Origin: an uncultured Spirochaetota bacterium
Lineage (GTDB): Bacteria; Spirochaetota; UBA4802; UBA5550
Length of the DNA stretch: 64,000 nucleotides
Direction: 5' to 3'
Assembly: GCA_937872225.1 (NCBI GenBank)
Contig: CALMRZ010000081.1
Coordinates: forward strand, 1 to 64,000
The translations under genes and the position numbers were made by a program. The notes under the pieces are model-generated. The model did not search any database and was not told the DNA's origin. It saw nothing but the letters and a program-made list of their open reading frames with translations. This document shows, one piece after another, positions 31,795 to 41,705 of this stretch. Every line of letters starts with the position of its first letter. The first letter of the stretch is position 1.

Positions 31795-33327
31795 ATGACA
31801 TCGGAACGGAATGAAAACGAGTCGACTGGCGCCATGTATGAATCGCTTTTCGAGGAGATCGGCATGGCACTGTATGTCCTGGACGGCGAAGAGCGGTTCG
31901 TGCGGATCGCTCCGCTGTTCGAGAAGCTGACCGGGTACAGCCAGCAAGACCTGGCGGGAAAACCGTTCAAGTCAATTGTGTTTTCCGGCATAGACGCGGC
32001 CGTCGATGGGCTTTTCAGGGGAGGGGAGGGGGTCGCCCTGAAAAGAGAAATGTTCATCATGAAGAAAGATGCCGCCCCGGTCACATGCATGGTGGCCTGC
32101 ATAAAGATGAACGCAAGCGGGGAAGGGAAATACGTCGGTGTCATCGTGCCGAAACAGCAGCCCGATCCGGAGATGGAGGAGAAAGTCAGGGTCTTCGCCA
32201 TGGCTGTTGAACAGAGTCCCGCCACGGTTGTCATTACGGACAGGCAGGGCTCTATCGAGTATGTCAATCCCAAGTTTACCAGCCTTACCGGGTATACCTT
32301 CAACGAGGCCCTCCGGCATAATCCCAGGATTTTAAAATCAGGGATGCAGTCCCGCGAGTTCTATGATGATCTCTGGCAGACCATAACATCGGGAAAGGAA
32401 TGGCGCGGCGATTTCCATAACAGGAAAAAGAACGGTGAAGTGTACTGGGAATCCGCGTCGATATCACCTATAATCAATAATAAGGGTGAAATTACGCATT
32501 TTGTTGCGGTGAAGGAGGACATCACCGACCGGAAAAAAGCCGAAGAAGAGATCAGGATTGCCGGTGCAATACTCAAAGAGAGAAACGATGAAATGGTAAG
32601 GGAACTGGCTGATGCCCAGGTCGTCACCGCCATGCTTCTCCCCGGGGCCCCTCCCGAACATGATCGCCTGCGAGCTGCCTTCAGGTTTAAGCCCCTTGAA
32701 GCGATCGGGGGAGATTTTTTTTCATTTAATACTTTACATGAGCATCGTGTTGGTGTTTTCATTGGAGACGTTGCCGGTCATGGGGTGTCAGCGGCGCTTT
32801 TTCTCACGCTTCTCAGGTCGTTGACCGACCGTTTAAACGGCGCTGTCGGGACCAGCCCGTCCGGTTACCTGAAAGGCTTGAACGGCGCCCTTATTGACGG
32901 TGGCGTTTTTTTCTTCATAACCGCACTGTACGGAGTGTTTGACCTGGCCGGTGATGGAGCGGCATTCAGGTTCGCAAAGGGAGGGCACATGCCGCCGATT
33001 CTGCATCGCGCCGGTGCGGGATCGGCCGAAGTCCTGTGGTCCGGGGGGATTCCGGTCGGACTTTCCGGATCGGCGGAATTCCAGGAGATCACCGTTGATC
33101 TGAAGCCGGGAGACAGGATATATCTGTACACTGACGGCGTGACGGAGATCAGGAACGAAAAGGGTGAGATGATAGAGCCGGAGGGATTGCGGGACATGAT
33201 AGCGCGAAGCGGTTCGATGGGTCTCGAGGAATCCCTTGATCATATCGTGGATGAGGCCGGCCGGTTCCAGGGCGCCAAGACATTTGAAGATGACATCATT
33301 ATTATCGGTTTTGAAGTGATATATTAG
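31795..33327 (+). CDS. PAS-PAS-SpoIIE (PP2C) serine phosphatase
   Basis: A roughly 510-residue cytosolic sensor phosphatase. PAS 1 is about residues 15-125 (LYVLDGEERFVRIAPLFEKLTGY) and PAS 2 with its PAC end is about 130-255 (VVITDRQGSIEYVNPKFTSLTGY, then FVAVKEDITDRKKAEEE). A short coil leads to a SpoIIE-type PP2C at about 285-505, with metal acids in AIGGDFFSF, FIGDVAGHG and FEDDIIII. It should dephosphorylate a STAS-type partner in response to the PAS ligand. The start is uncertain: the frame opens inside the previous gene at 31708, ATG 31795 is chosen because it clears that overlap, and ATG 31834 is also possible. Confidence 0.88.
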   Translation: MTSERNENESTGAMYESLFEEIGMALYVLDGEERFVRIAPLFEKLTGYSQQDLAGKPFKSIVFSGIDAAVDGLFRGGEGVALKREMFIMKKDAAPVTCMVACIKMNASGEGKYVGVIVPKQQPDPEMEEKVRVFAMAVEQSPATVVITDRQGSIEYVNPKFTSLTGYTFNEALRHNPRILKSGMQSREFYDDLWQTITSGKEWRGDFHNRKKNGEVYWESASISPIINNKGEITHFVAVKEDITDRKKAEEEIRIAGAILKERNDEMVRELADAQVVTAMLLPGAPPEHDRLRAAFRFKPLEAIGGDFFSFNTLHEHRVGVFIGDVAGHGVSAALFLTLLRSLTDRLNGAVGTSPSGYLKGLNGALIDGGVFFFITALYGVFDLAGDGAAFRFAKGGHMPPILHRAGAGSAEVLWSGGIPVGLSGSAEFQEITVDLKPGDRIYLYTDGVTEIRNEKGEMIEPEGLRDMIARSGSMGLEESLDHIVDEAGRFQGAKTFEDDIIIIGFEVIY

Positions 33328-33342
33328 CTGAAGGAGCATTGG

Positions 33343-34797
33343 ATGGCTGCTGAAGAATCGTGGGGAACATGGGCTTCACTGGTGGAGACTGCGGTTGAGA
33401 TGGACGGAACGGGCGTCTGTATCTGCGATATGGAGGGGGCTGTCAGATATGTCAACCGCGCTTTTCTCCGTATCCTCGGCCATGACGAAACCGCGGCGCT
33501 GTTTTCCGGAAAAATTACCGATCTGGCCGGTGAATTCGGAGAAATGCTGGCAGCGGTACAGAACAGCCGTGACGCGGTGAGGAAAACGTTCACTGTGACA
33601 TTGAAATCTTCGGCGATCCGGCAGCTGTTATGTTCAGCCAGCCTGCAGGGGAACGGCGATGCACGGGCGGCGGTTATCATGGTCCGGAACCTTACGGCGG
33701 AGATGATGGGAAACAGCGGCGACACATGGCACGCGATCATTGACAACCTTGAAGACGGTTATTACGAGTGCGATCTCCGGGGAAATTTCACGGTCGTCAA
33801 CAACGCCATGTGCCGGATAAGCGAGTACGACCAGGACGAGTTCATCGGCATGAATTTCAGCAAGTGGTTCACCGGGGAGTATTCCGACGCGGTGTACCAG
33901 CGTTACAACGAGGTCTTTAAGACGGGAAAACCGGCACGCCTGTTGAACTTTACGGCAGTCACCAAGAGCGGAAGAAAGAAGAAGATCGAGCTTTCCATCG
34001 CCCTCATCCGCGAGGCGGATGGAAAAATCAAGGGATTCCGCGGAATCGTCAGGGATATAACTGATAAAAATAAGATGGAGATGGAGCTCCTCAGGGCGCG
34101 GAAGCTCGAAGCGATCGGGATCCTTGCGGGCGGCATCGCCCATGACTACAACAATGTCCTGACGGCGATCCTGGGAAATATATCCCTCGCCAAGATGGAA
34201 GTGAACCCGGAAAACAGGAGCCTGATGGAAGTCCTGAACGACGCCGAGGTGGCATCCCTCAAGGCCGTGGAGCTGACACGGCGGCTCAGCACCTTCGCCC
34301 GCGGGGGCAAGCCCGAGCGCCGGATCATTGATTACAGCGAGTCTCTCAAGTCGATTGTCGATTCGGTTCTGCGTAATTACGCGGGCAGGCATGAACTGGT
34401 AATCAAGGACAGGCTCTGGGAGGTCGAGGTCGACGAGTTCCAGATCGGGCAGGTGGTGACCTATATCCTCCACAACGCCATGGAGTCCATGCCGGTTCCG
34501 GGATTGATACGGATCACGGCGGACAATGCCGTGGTGGAGAAAGAGGCGTCGCACCATGAAATATCCCTCCAGCCGGGTAACTACGTCCGCATATCGATCA
34601 GCGACGAAGGGGTGGGGATACCGGCTGAATCCATACAGAATATTTTCGATCCATACTTCACGACCAAGGAAATGGCAAGCGGCCTTGGCCTTGCCACCAG
34701 TTACGCCATTATCAAGCGCCATCACGGGTATATCGATGTCCAGTCAATGGAAGGAAAGGGATCGACGTTTTACGTGTATCTGCCGGTGGCCCATTAG
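33343..34797 (+). CDS. PAS-PAS hybrid-type sensor histidine kinase without a receiver
   Basis: A 484-residue soluble kinase. PAS 1 is about residues 10-120 (GTGVCICDMEGAVRYVNRAF) and PAS 2 with PAC about 130-245 (VVNNAMCRISEYDQDEF, FRGIVRDITDKNKMEMEL). The phospho-acceptor H-box has His267 in LAGGIAHDYNN. The HATPase domain is complete, with the N-box in YILHNAMES, G1 in SDEGVGIP and G2 in ASGLGLATSYAI. No response regulator is encoded nearby. Fifteen bases separate it from the phosphatase gene, so the two are coexpressed. Confidence 0.93.
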   Translation: MAAEESWGTWASLVETAVEMDGTGVCICDMEGAVRYVNRAFLRILGHDETAALFSGKITDLAGEFGEMLAAVQNSRDAVRKTFTVTLKSSAIRQLLCSASLQGNGDARAAVIMVRNLTAEMMGNSGDTWHAIIDNLEDGYYECDLRGNFTVVNNAMCRISEYDQDEFIGMNFSKWFTGEYSDAVYQRYNEVFKTGKPARLLNFTAVTKSGRKKKIELSIALIREADGKIKGFRGIVRDITDKNKMEMELLRARKLEAIGILAGGIAHDYNNVLTAILGNISLAKMEVNPENRSLMEVLNDAEVASLKAVELTRRLSTFARGGKPERRIIDYSESLKSIVDSVLRNYAGRHELVIKDRLWEVEVDEFQIGQVVTYILHNAMESMPVPGLIRITADNAVVEKEASHHEISLQPGNYVRISISDEGVGIPAESIQNIFDPYFTTKEMASGLGLATSYAIIKRHHGYIDVQSMEGKGSTFYVYLPVAH

Positions 34798-34917
34798 TAC
34801 CGGCATAAGCGTATGCTTGCACCAATACGGATCAACTGAAGAATCGCGCCGTGCGCCGGAAAATACAGATAGAACCTGACTGTCCGGACACAGAACAGAC
34901 AGAACCTCGAGGTAAAG

Positions 34918-37476
34918 ATGGCTATTGTAAAAAAATTTAAAGTTGTACCAAACCTGCCAGAAAAGCTGAAACCACTCCTGACCATCGCCAACAACATGTG
35001 GTGGGTATGGAATTTTGAGGCTATCGAGCTGTTCAGGAGGCTTGATGTCGAACTTTGGCGCATCGTTTCCCATAACCCGGTGAAGATGCTCGGCTCGATA
35101 TCCCAGAACCTCCTGGAAGAGGCCGCGGCATCGGAGAGTTTTCTGGCCCACATGGAAAAGGTCCAGCAGGAACTGGAGTGGCACATGACCAGGAGGACCT
35201 GGTACGATGAGCACCAGCAAGGGTTCGAACAGGCGGGCATCGCCTATTTTTCCGCCGAATTCGGGATCCATGAAAGCCTGCCCATGTATTCCGGCGGCCT
35301 GGGGGTGCTTGCCGGGGACCACCTCAAGTCGGCGAGCGAGCTGGGTCTTCCGCTTTTCGGCGTCGGCCTTTTTTACCGCCTCGGCTATTTTCACCAGTAC
35401 CTCAACCTTGACGGATGGCAGCAGGAGAGCTTCCCTGAAGTTGATTTCCACAACATGCCTGCGCAGCTGGTCAGGGATGCCGGCGGGAATCCCATCATGA
35501 TATCGGTTGATCTCCAAGGCCGCGCCGTCTACGCCCAGGTCTGGGCAGTTACGGTAGGAAAGATCATGGTGTATCTCCTGGACACCAATATCGATAAAAA
35601 CGAGTTGGAAGACCGCTCCATAACGGACGAGCTCTATGGCGGCGACAATGAGATGCGCATCAAGCAGGAGATCGTGCTGGGCGTCGGCGGTGTGCGCGCC
35701 CTCAAGGCGATGAACAGGCGCGTGACCGTCTACCACATGAACGAGGGCCACGCGGCATTTCTGGCCCTTGAGAGGATCAGGGTCGCCATGGAAGAGCACC
35801 GGCTGAGCTATCCTGAAGCCTATGAGTTTGTCACCGCAAGCAACGTATTCACGACCCATACACCGGTCCCCGCGGGTAATGACCGGTTTCCGCCCGAGAT
35901 GATAGAGGCGTATTTTGCGGATTATTACAAGGCAATGGGTCTTTCCCGTGACCAGTTCATGGCCCTTGGCCGTGAAGCGCCCGATGATAAAAAGGAATCA
36001 TTCTGCATGACAGTGCTGGCCCTGAAGACGGCGGCGGGGTGCAACGGGGTATCGCGTCTCCACGGGAAGGTCTCCCGGAACATGTGGAGGCAAATCTGGC
36101 CCGACCTGCCGGTCCACGAGGTGCCCATCGATCATATCACCAACGGCGTCCAGACCCTGTCGTGGACATCCGACGAGATGATGCGTCTCTTCAACCGCTA
36201 TCTCGGGCCGCGATGGATAGATAACCCGGCGGACAATACCATATGGCATAACGTCGACCATATTCCTGATTCCGAGCTGTGGCGCTGCCGGGAGCGGCTC
36301 AGGGAACGCCTGGTTTCTTTCGTCAGGCAGAAGCTCCGGGACCAGCTCCTGGCGCGGGGCATCTCCCCCAAGGAGGCGGACATCGCCAATTCAGTCCTCG
36401 ACCCGGACACGCTGACCATAGGGTTCGCGCGGAGGTTTGCCACCTACAAGCGGGGCACGCTGATCCTCCGCAGCATCGAAAAGCTTGCTCAGCTTCTTCA
36501 GGACAGGGAGCGGCCCATGCAGATAATTTTTGCCGGCAAGGCGCACCCGCGGGACAACATGGGGAAGGAGCTGATCAGACAGATCATCCACTTCTGCGGC
36601 GATGAGCGCTTCAGGCGGAAGATGGTATTCATCGAGGATTATGATATTAACATTGCCCGGTACCTGGTCCAGGGGGTGGACGTGTGGCTCAACACGCCGA
36701 TCCGGCCGAAGGAGGCTTCCGGCACCAGCGGCATGAAGGTCGTTCCCAACGGCGGCATAAACATCAGCGTCCTGGACGGCTGGTGGGACGAGGCGTACAA
36801 TACCGCCAACGGGTGGGCCATCGGCAACGGCGAGGAATATGATGACCTGTCCTACCAGGACGATGTCGAGAGCCTTTTCCTGTATAACATCATCGAGAAG
36901 GAAGTGAAGCCGGCCTTTTACAGCCGCGGACTAGACGGGCTGCCCCGTGAATGGGTTGCCCGCATGAAGGAATCTATGAAAAGCAATACCGCCATATTCA
37001 ACACCAACCGCATGGTAAAGGATTACACCGAGAAATTCTACAAGGTCGCCCACCAGAATTACATGAGTTTCGGGGAGAATAATTTCAGGCTTACCCGCGA
37101 GTTTTCCTCCTGGAAGTCCGATATTGCGAAAAAATGGGACACGGTAAAAATCGTTTCCGTCGATATTTCCGGGGAAAAGGAAATAAAGGTGAATACGCAG
37201 ATAACGGTGCGGGCCGAGGTCTTTCTGGGGGACATCCAGCCCGAGCATGTGCAGGTCGAGCTTTATTTCGGCGCCCTTGACCGGAACGGTGAGATCGTCG
37301 AGGGTGTTGCCCTGCCGATGCGGGAAAGCGGCCATGCCGGAAATGGGCGCTGGCTCTTCCAGGGACAGATGCTCTGCCTGCAATCCGGGCAGTTCGGGTT
37401 CACCGTCAGGGCCATGCCGCAGCACCCCCGCGGCACGCGCAAGTTCTATCCCGACCTGAAGATAACCTGGGCGTGA
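34918..37476 (+). CDS. glgP: Alpha-glucan (glycogen) phosphorylase, GT35
   Basis: Releases glucose-1-phosphate from glycogen or maltodextrins. The 852-residue protein is the bacterial/archaeal subtype that starts with the DUF3417 region (PNLPEKLKPLLTIANNMWWVWN). The PLP-binding Lys607 is in EASGTSGMKVVPNGG. About 120 residues after the catalytic core (from VDISGEKEIKVNTQI) form an extra beta-rich domain, as in other members of this subtype. CGAGG precedes the ATG. Two near-identical 13-base direct repeats (34865-34877 and 34895-34907) lie just upstream, in the 120-base gap after the kinase gene. Confidence 0.96.
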   Translation: MAIVKKFKVVPNLPEKLKPLLTIANNMWWVWNFEAIELFRRLDVELWRIVSHNPVKMLGSISQNLLEEAAASESFLAHMEKVQQELEWHMTRRTWYDEHQQGFEQAGIAYFSAEFGIHESLPMYSGGLGVLAGDHLKSASELGLPLFGVGLFYRLGYFHQYLNLDGWQQESFPEVDFHNMPAQLVRDAGGNPIMISVDLQGRAVYAQVWAVTVGKIMVYLLDTNIDKNELEDRSITDELYGGDNEMRIKQEIVLGVGGVRALKAMNRRVTVYHMNEGHAAFLALERIRVAMEEHRLSYPEAYEFVTASNVFTTHTPVPAGNDRFPPEMIEAYFADYYKAMGLSRDQFMALGREAPDDKKESFCMTVLALKTAAGCNGVSRLHGKVSRNMWRQIWPDLPVHEVPIDHITNGVQTLSWTSDEMMRLFNRYLGPRWIDNPADNTIWHNVDHIPDSELWRCRERLRERLVSFVRQKLRDQLLARGISPKEADIANSVLDPDTLTIGFARRFATYKRGTLILRSIEKLAQLLQDRERPMQIIFAGKAHPRDNMGKELIRQIIHFCGDERFRRKMVFIEDYDINIARYLVQGVDVWLNTPIRPKEASGTSGMKVVPNGGINISVLDGWWDEAYNTANGWAIGNGEEYDDLSYQDDVESLFLYNIIEKEVKPAFYSRGLDGLPREWVARMKESMKSNTAIFNTNRMVKDYTEKFYKVAHQNYMSFGENNFRLTREFSSWKSDIAKKWDTVKIVSVDISGEKEIKVNTQITVRAEVFLGDIQPEHVQVELYFGALDRNGEIVEGVALPMRESGHAGNGRWLFQGQMLCLQSGQFGFTVRAMPQHPRGTRKFYPDLKITWA

Positions 37477-37735
37477 CGGCGTACGGCCCGATTGTACGCT
37501 GTCGCTGCCTATTGACCCGTCGGATTAACGTGGCCCTGGCCCTCGGCGGGAGGTTCCGTTGCCTGGGGATCGCCGATATCGAAAAAAAGAATTGTATCGC
37601 GGACGGGCGGCACGAAATGCCGGGCGGGATAAACCTGACGGTATACCTTCAGCCTGACTGCGCCGGCGGCTGGCAGGGAAGGGAGCATTTGCCGCATCGG
37701 CAGTCACCCCGGGGCCTTGCCGGATGAACGGCCTC

Positions 37736-37867
37736 TCATTGTTGAAGGGCCTTCATATGGTTCATCTGATAGAGTGAGACTCTCCTCATCACAAGCATAA
37801 AACCAAAGACGATAGAAAGGGCGATACCGCTCAGGACAAGCGTCAGAAACACCGCTGCTTTTCTCAT
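37736..37867 (-). CDS. 43-residue single-pass membrane protein of unknown function
   Basis: A short minus-strand gene with an excellent ribosome site: GGGGAGGA lies five bases before ATG 37867. The product begins MRKAAVFLTLVLSG, has one hydrophobic segment (about residues 5-27, through IALSIVFGFMLVM) and a short polar, Met-rich end (RRVSLYQMNHMKALQQ). Such proteins often bind and modulate larger membrane complexes, but there is no evidence for a partner. The rest of the surrounding gap (37477-38019) shows no other gene and only a weak ACCAATA/TATTGGT inverted repeat at 37926-37964. Confidence 0.65.
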   Translation of the reverse strand: MRKAAVFLTLVLSGIALSIVFGFMLVMRRVSLYQMNHMKALQQ

Positions 37868-38019
37868 GTTAATCCTCCCCGGTGCCATACTGTGGGCCGG
37901 GATCCATCCTGCTCAACGGTTCTACAACCAATATCGGCGTGCTGTGGGGATTTGATTATTGGTTCTTGCTCGTCGCGCGGGACCTGGGTGTGGATGCCCC
38001 GGATGCCGTGTAAAAGGCG

Positions 38020-38679
38020 TCAGAGCAGGTTTTTCACTTCATCCTGGAGGCGCTCGAAAAAGGCGACCATGAAGCGGTGCCGTTCTTCCGCCAGGCGACG
38101 GCCCTCCGGTGTCAGCATCCGGTCGTGGATAAACCTCAGCTTCACCAGGTATTCGCGGTAGGCCGTGTCTTCCTTGCCGTATGCTTCGGTCAGGTTCACG
38201 TCGATATCGGGATTGTGGAGCCGCGCTCCGACTTCACCGGAAAAAAGGAAGGCCCTGCCGATCCCGACGGCGCCTATTGAATCAAGTTTATCGGCATCGT
38301 ACAGTATCTTCGCTTCGATGGATTCCGGATGATGGTCGTTCCGGTAGCGGTGCGAAAGTATGCAGTCGCGGATTTTATCGGCCCTGTGCTGTTCGAGACC
38401 GATTGAAAGCAGGAATTCATGGGCCATCCTGCTTCCCCGCTCTGCATGGCAGTTTTTCCCTGTGCTGTCCACTTCATCGATGCGGGCTATGTCATGGAGT
38501 ATTGCCGCTGTTTTTACGATAAAAAGGTCCGCGGCCTGCTCCGAAGCCGCGATTTTTTCCGCCAGGCTCGCCACGCGCTCCACGTGGTCCCAGCCGTGGC
38601 TTGAGTGGAGCGGGGCCATTCTCTCTTTCGCGAAATTTGTGGCCGCTTCGATTATTTGGAGTTCCTGCCGGTTCATCAT
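38020..38679 (-). CDS. HD-domain metal-dependent phosphohydrolase
   Basis: A 219-residue stand-alone HD protein. The metal ligands are visible as His in SSHGWDHVERV, the HD pair in AAILHDIARID, further His in CILSHRYRNDHH and Asp in ILYDADKLDS. This set matches the YedJ-like group, which act on phosphate-containing small molecules or nucleotides; the substrate is unknown. The end reads NLL followed by TGA within TGCTCTGAC, the same nine bases found in the dispersed repeat that ends the PAP2 gene. A GATAGTTATCGG palindrome lies 13 bases upstream of the ATG. Confidence 0.88.
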   Translation of the reverse strand: MMNRQELQIIEAATNFAKERMAPLHSSHGWDHVERVASLAEKIAASEQAADLFIVKTAAILHDIARIDEVDSTGKNCHAERGSRMAHEFLLSIGLEQHRADKIRDCILSHRYRNDHHPESIEAKILYDADKLDSIGAVGIGRAFLFSGEVGARLHNPDIDVNLTEAYGKEDTAYREYLVKLRFIHDRMLTPEGRRLAEERHRFMVAFFERLQDEVKNLL

Positions 38680-38690
38680 ATTTTAGAGGA

Positions 38691-38810
38691 CCGATAGTTA
38701 TCGGTAAACAATTGTTCAATGTATGGCTCTGCTGGATATGGGTTGCCAGGTTGCTCTGACCCCTCATTGCCACGATAGTCATCAGTCATCGGTCAAACCG
38801 ATAACTATCG
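38691..38810. repeat. Composite repeat unit between the HD gene and lepA
   Basis: CCGATAGTTATCGG at 38691-38704, TTGCTCTGACCCC (reverse of the GGGGTCAGAGCAA core) at 38751-38763, CGATAGTCATC at 38773-38783 and ACCGATAACTATCG at 38797-38810. The first and last elements are near-identical palindromes bracketing the core, the clearest complete unit in the window. No gene lies in 38680-38851. Confidence 0.85.
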
Positions 38811-38851
38811 TCGGGCATGATCCCCTAAGCATGGTCCGATGACAATCGGTG

Positions 38852-40648
<1,797 letters not shown>

Positions 40649-40760
40649 GGGTCTCTTGGTTGCATTAATGGTTATGTGCAGATAGTTTTAGATGTTCATT
40701 ATTGGCAAGTATTTTTTCCAGGATTATACTGGTGTCAAGTAAAAATGATTCGCTGTTTTC

Positions 40761-40852
40761 GCTTCAGAAAAAAGCTTCAGGGCCTGCGGAAATCGGAGAT
40801 AGCCTTGGTAGACTCAAACAGTCCTCGGCCTTTCAGCTCTTTTTTCTGAAGC
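40761..40852. repeat. 92-bp unit bounded by perfect 14-bp inverted repeats
   Basis: GCTTCAGAAAAAAG (40761-40774) is the exact reverse complement of CTTTTTTCTGAAGC (40839-40852). Inside, GGCC tetramers and TTCAG/CTTTCAG stretches allow partial further pairing. It lies in a 313-base gap between the rlmB end and the lepA start and contains no frame. It could be a miniature inverted-repeat element, a structured RNA or a long-stem terminator. It is unrelated to the GGGGTCAGAG repeats. Confidence 0.65.
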
Positions 40853-40912
40853 TTGCTAATCCAAACTGGATTACTCAACCGGTAATAGTTATCCATGAGT
40901 AGTTAAACCAAG

Positions 40913-40938
40913 AAGGGGCCCAAGTGGCGGGGCCCCTT
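40913..40938 (-). terminator. Hairpin after the cysS-rlmB operon
   Basis: AAGGGGCCC (40913-40921) pairs with GGGCCCCTT (40930-40938), a 9-bp stem with an 8-base loop. Read on the minus strand it is followed by CTTGGTTT, a modest T-tail. A CCCCTGCAGGGG palindrome (40946-40957) also lies just after the rlmB stop. Confidence 0.65.
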
Positions 40939-40961
40939 GCAATACCCCCTGCAGGGGAACA

Positions 40962-41705
40962 TCATGAATGCATGATCTGGTACAGGACAATGCCGGCGGC
41001 GACTGACGCGTTGAGGGAGGATATCTTCCCGGCAAGGGGGATGCGGACGATGTAATCGCATTTTTCGGCAGTGAGGCGGCGCATGCCGGAGTCCTCGCTG
41101 CCGATTATGACCACGGCCGGACGCACCATGCCGAGTTTCGGCAGGTCCCGGTTCCCGGCGTCGGCGGTGCCGATGATCCAGAACCCGTGCTTTTTCGCCT
41201 CATCCAGGAACGATGCCACGTTGCTGATCTGCTGGATTTCGATGTGGGCCGTTGCCCCGGCCGATGCCTTGATGACGGCGGAGGTTATCCCGGAGGAGCG
41301 CGCCTTCGGGATAATGACGCCGTCGCAGCCCAGGGCTTCGGCGGTGCGGATGATGGAGCCGGTATTGTGCGGATCGGTGATCTGGTCAAGGAGCACCAGG
41401 ACGCCCTTGCGGCCGGCTGATCTGGCGAAGAGGCCCTCCATGCCGGCGCCGTCAGCAGTCGGGTCCGGGACCTGGAGTTTCAGGGCAACGCCCTGGTGTC
41501 GGGAGGAAGATCCCAGGCGGGCGAAAAATTCCCGGTCCATGGGGCTGACCGTTACCTTCTTTTCCTTCGCCGCGGTCACGATCTCTTCAATGATTTTGCC
41601 GTGGGCGGTGTTTGCCACGTACAGTTCGGCGTGCGGAGCCGGACCAGACGCCCGAAGATATTCCAAGACGGGGTTGCGGCCGAAAATCAGCTCTTTATTT
41701 TCCAC
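40962..41705 (-). CDS. rlmB: 23S rRNA 2'-O-ribose methyltransferase, TrmH/SpoU family (RlmB-like)
   Basis: A 247-residue SPOUT enzyme. The N-terminal L30e-like RNA-binding part (GRNPVLEYLRA, then VAPMDRE-type SPMDREFF) is followed by the SpoU core with LLDQITDPHNTGSIIRTAEALG, VIIGSEDSGM and IPLAGKISSLNASVAAGI, the three knot motifs. RlmB methylates G2251 of 23S rRNA; this assignment is by family, and other TrmH-group targets are possible. The start is GTG 41705 with AAGGAAGG before it, overlapping the end of cysS by 19 bases. Confidence 0.9.
   Translation of the reverse strand: MENKELIFGRNPVLEYLRASGPAPHAELYVANTAHGKIIEEIVTAAKEKKVTVSPMDREFFARLGSSSRHQGVALKLQVPDPTADGAGMEGLFARSAGRKGVLVLLDQITDPHNTGSIIRTAEALGCDGVIIPKARSSGITSAVIKASAGATAHIEIQQISNVASFLDEAKKHGFWIIGTADAGNRDLPKLGMVRPAVVIIGSEDSGMRRLTAEKCDYIVRIPLAGKISSLNASVAAGIVLYQIMHS

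Noticed and set aside
33634-34725. A 363-codon minus-strand frame opposite the histidine kinase
   Set aside because: No motif, and the kinase carries complete H, N and G boxes on the plus strand.
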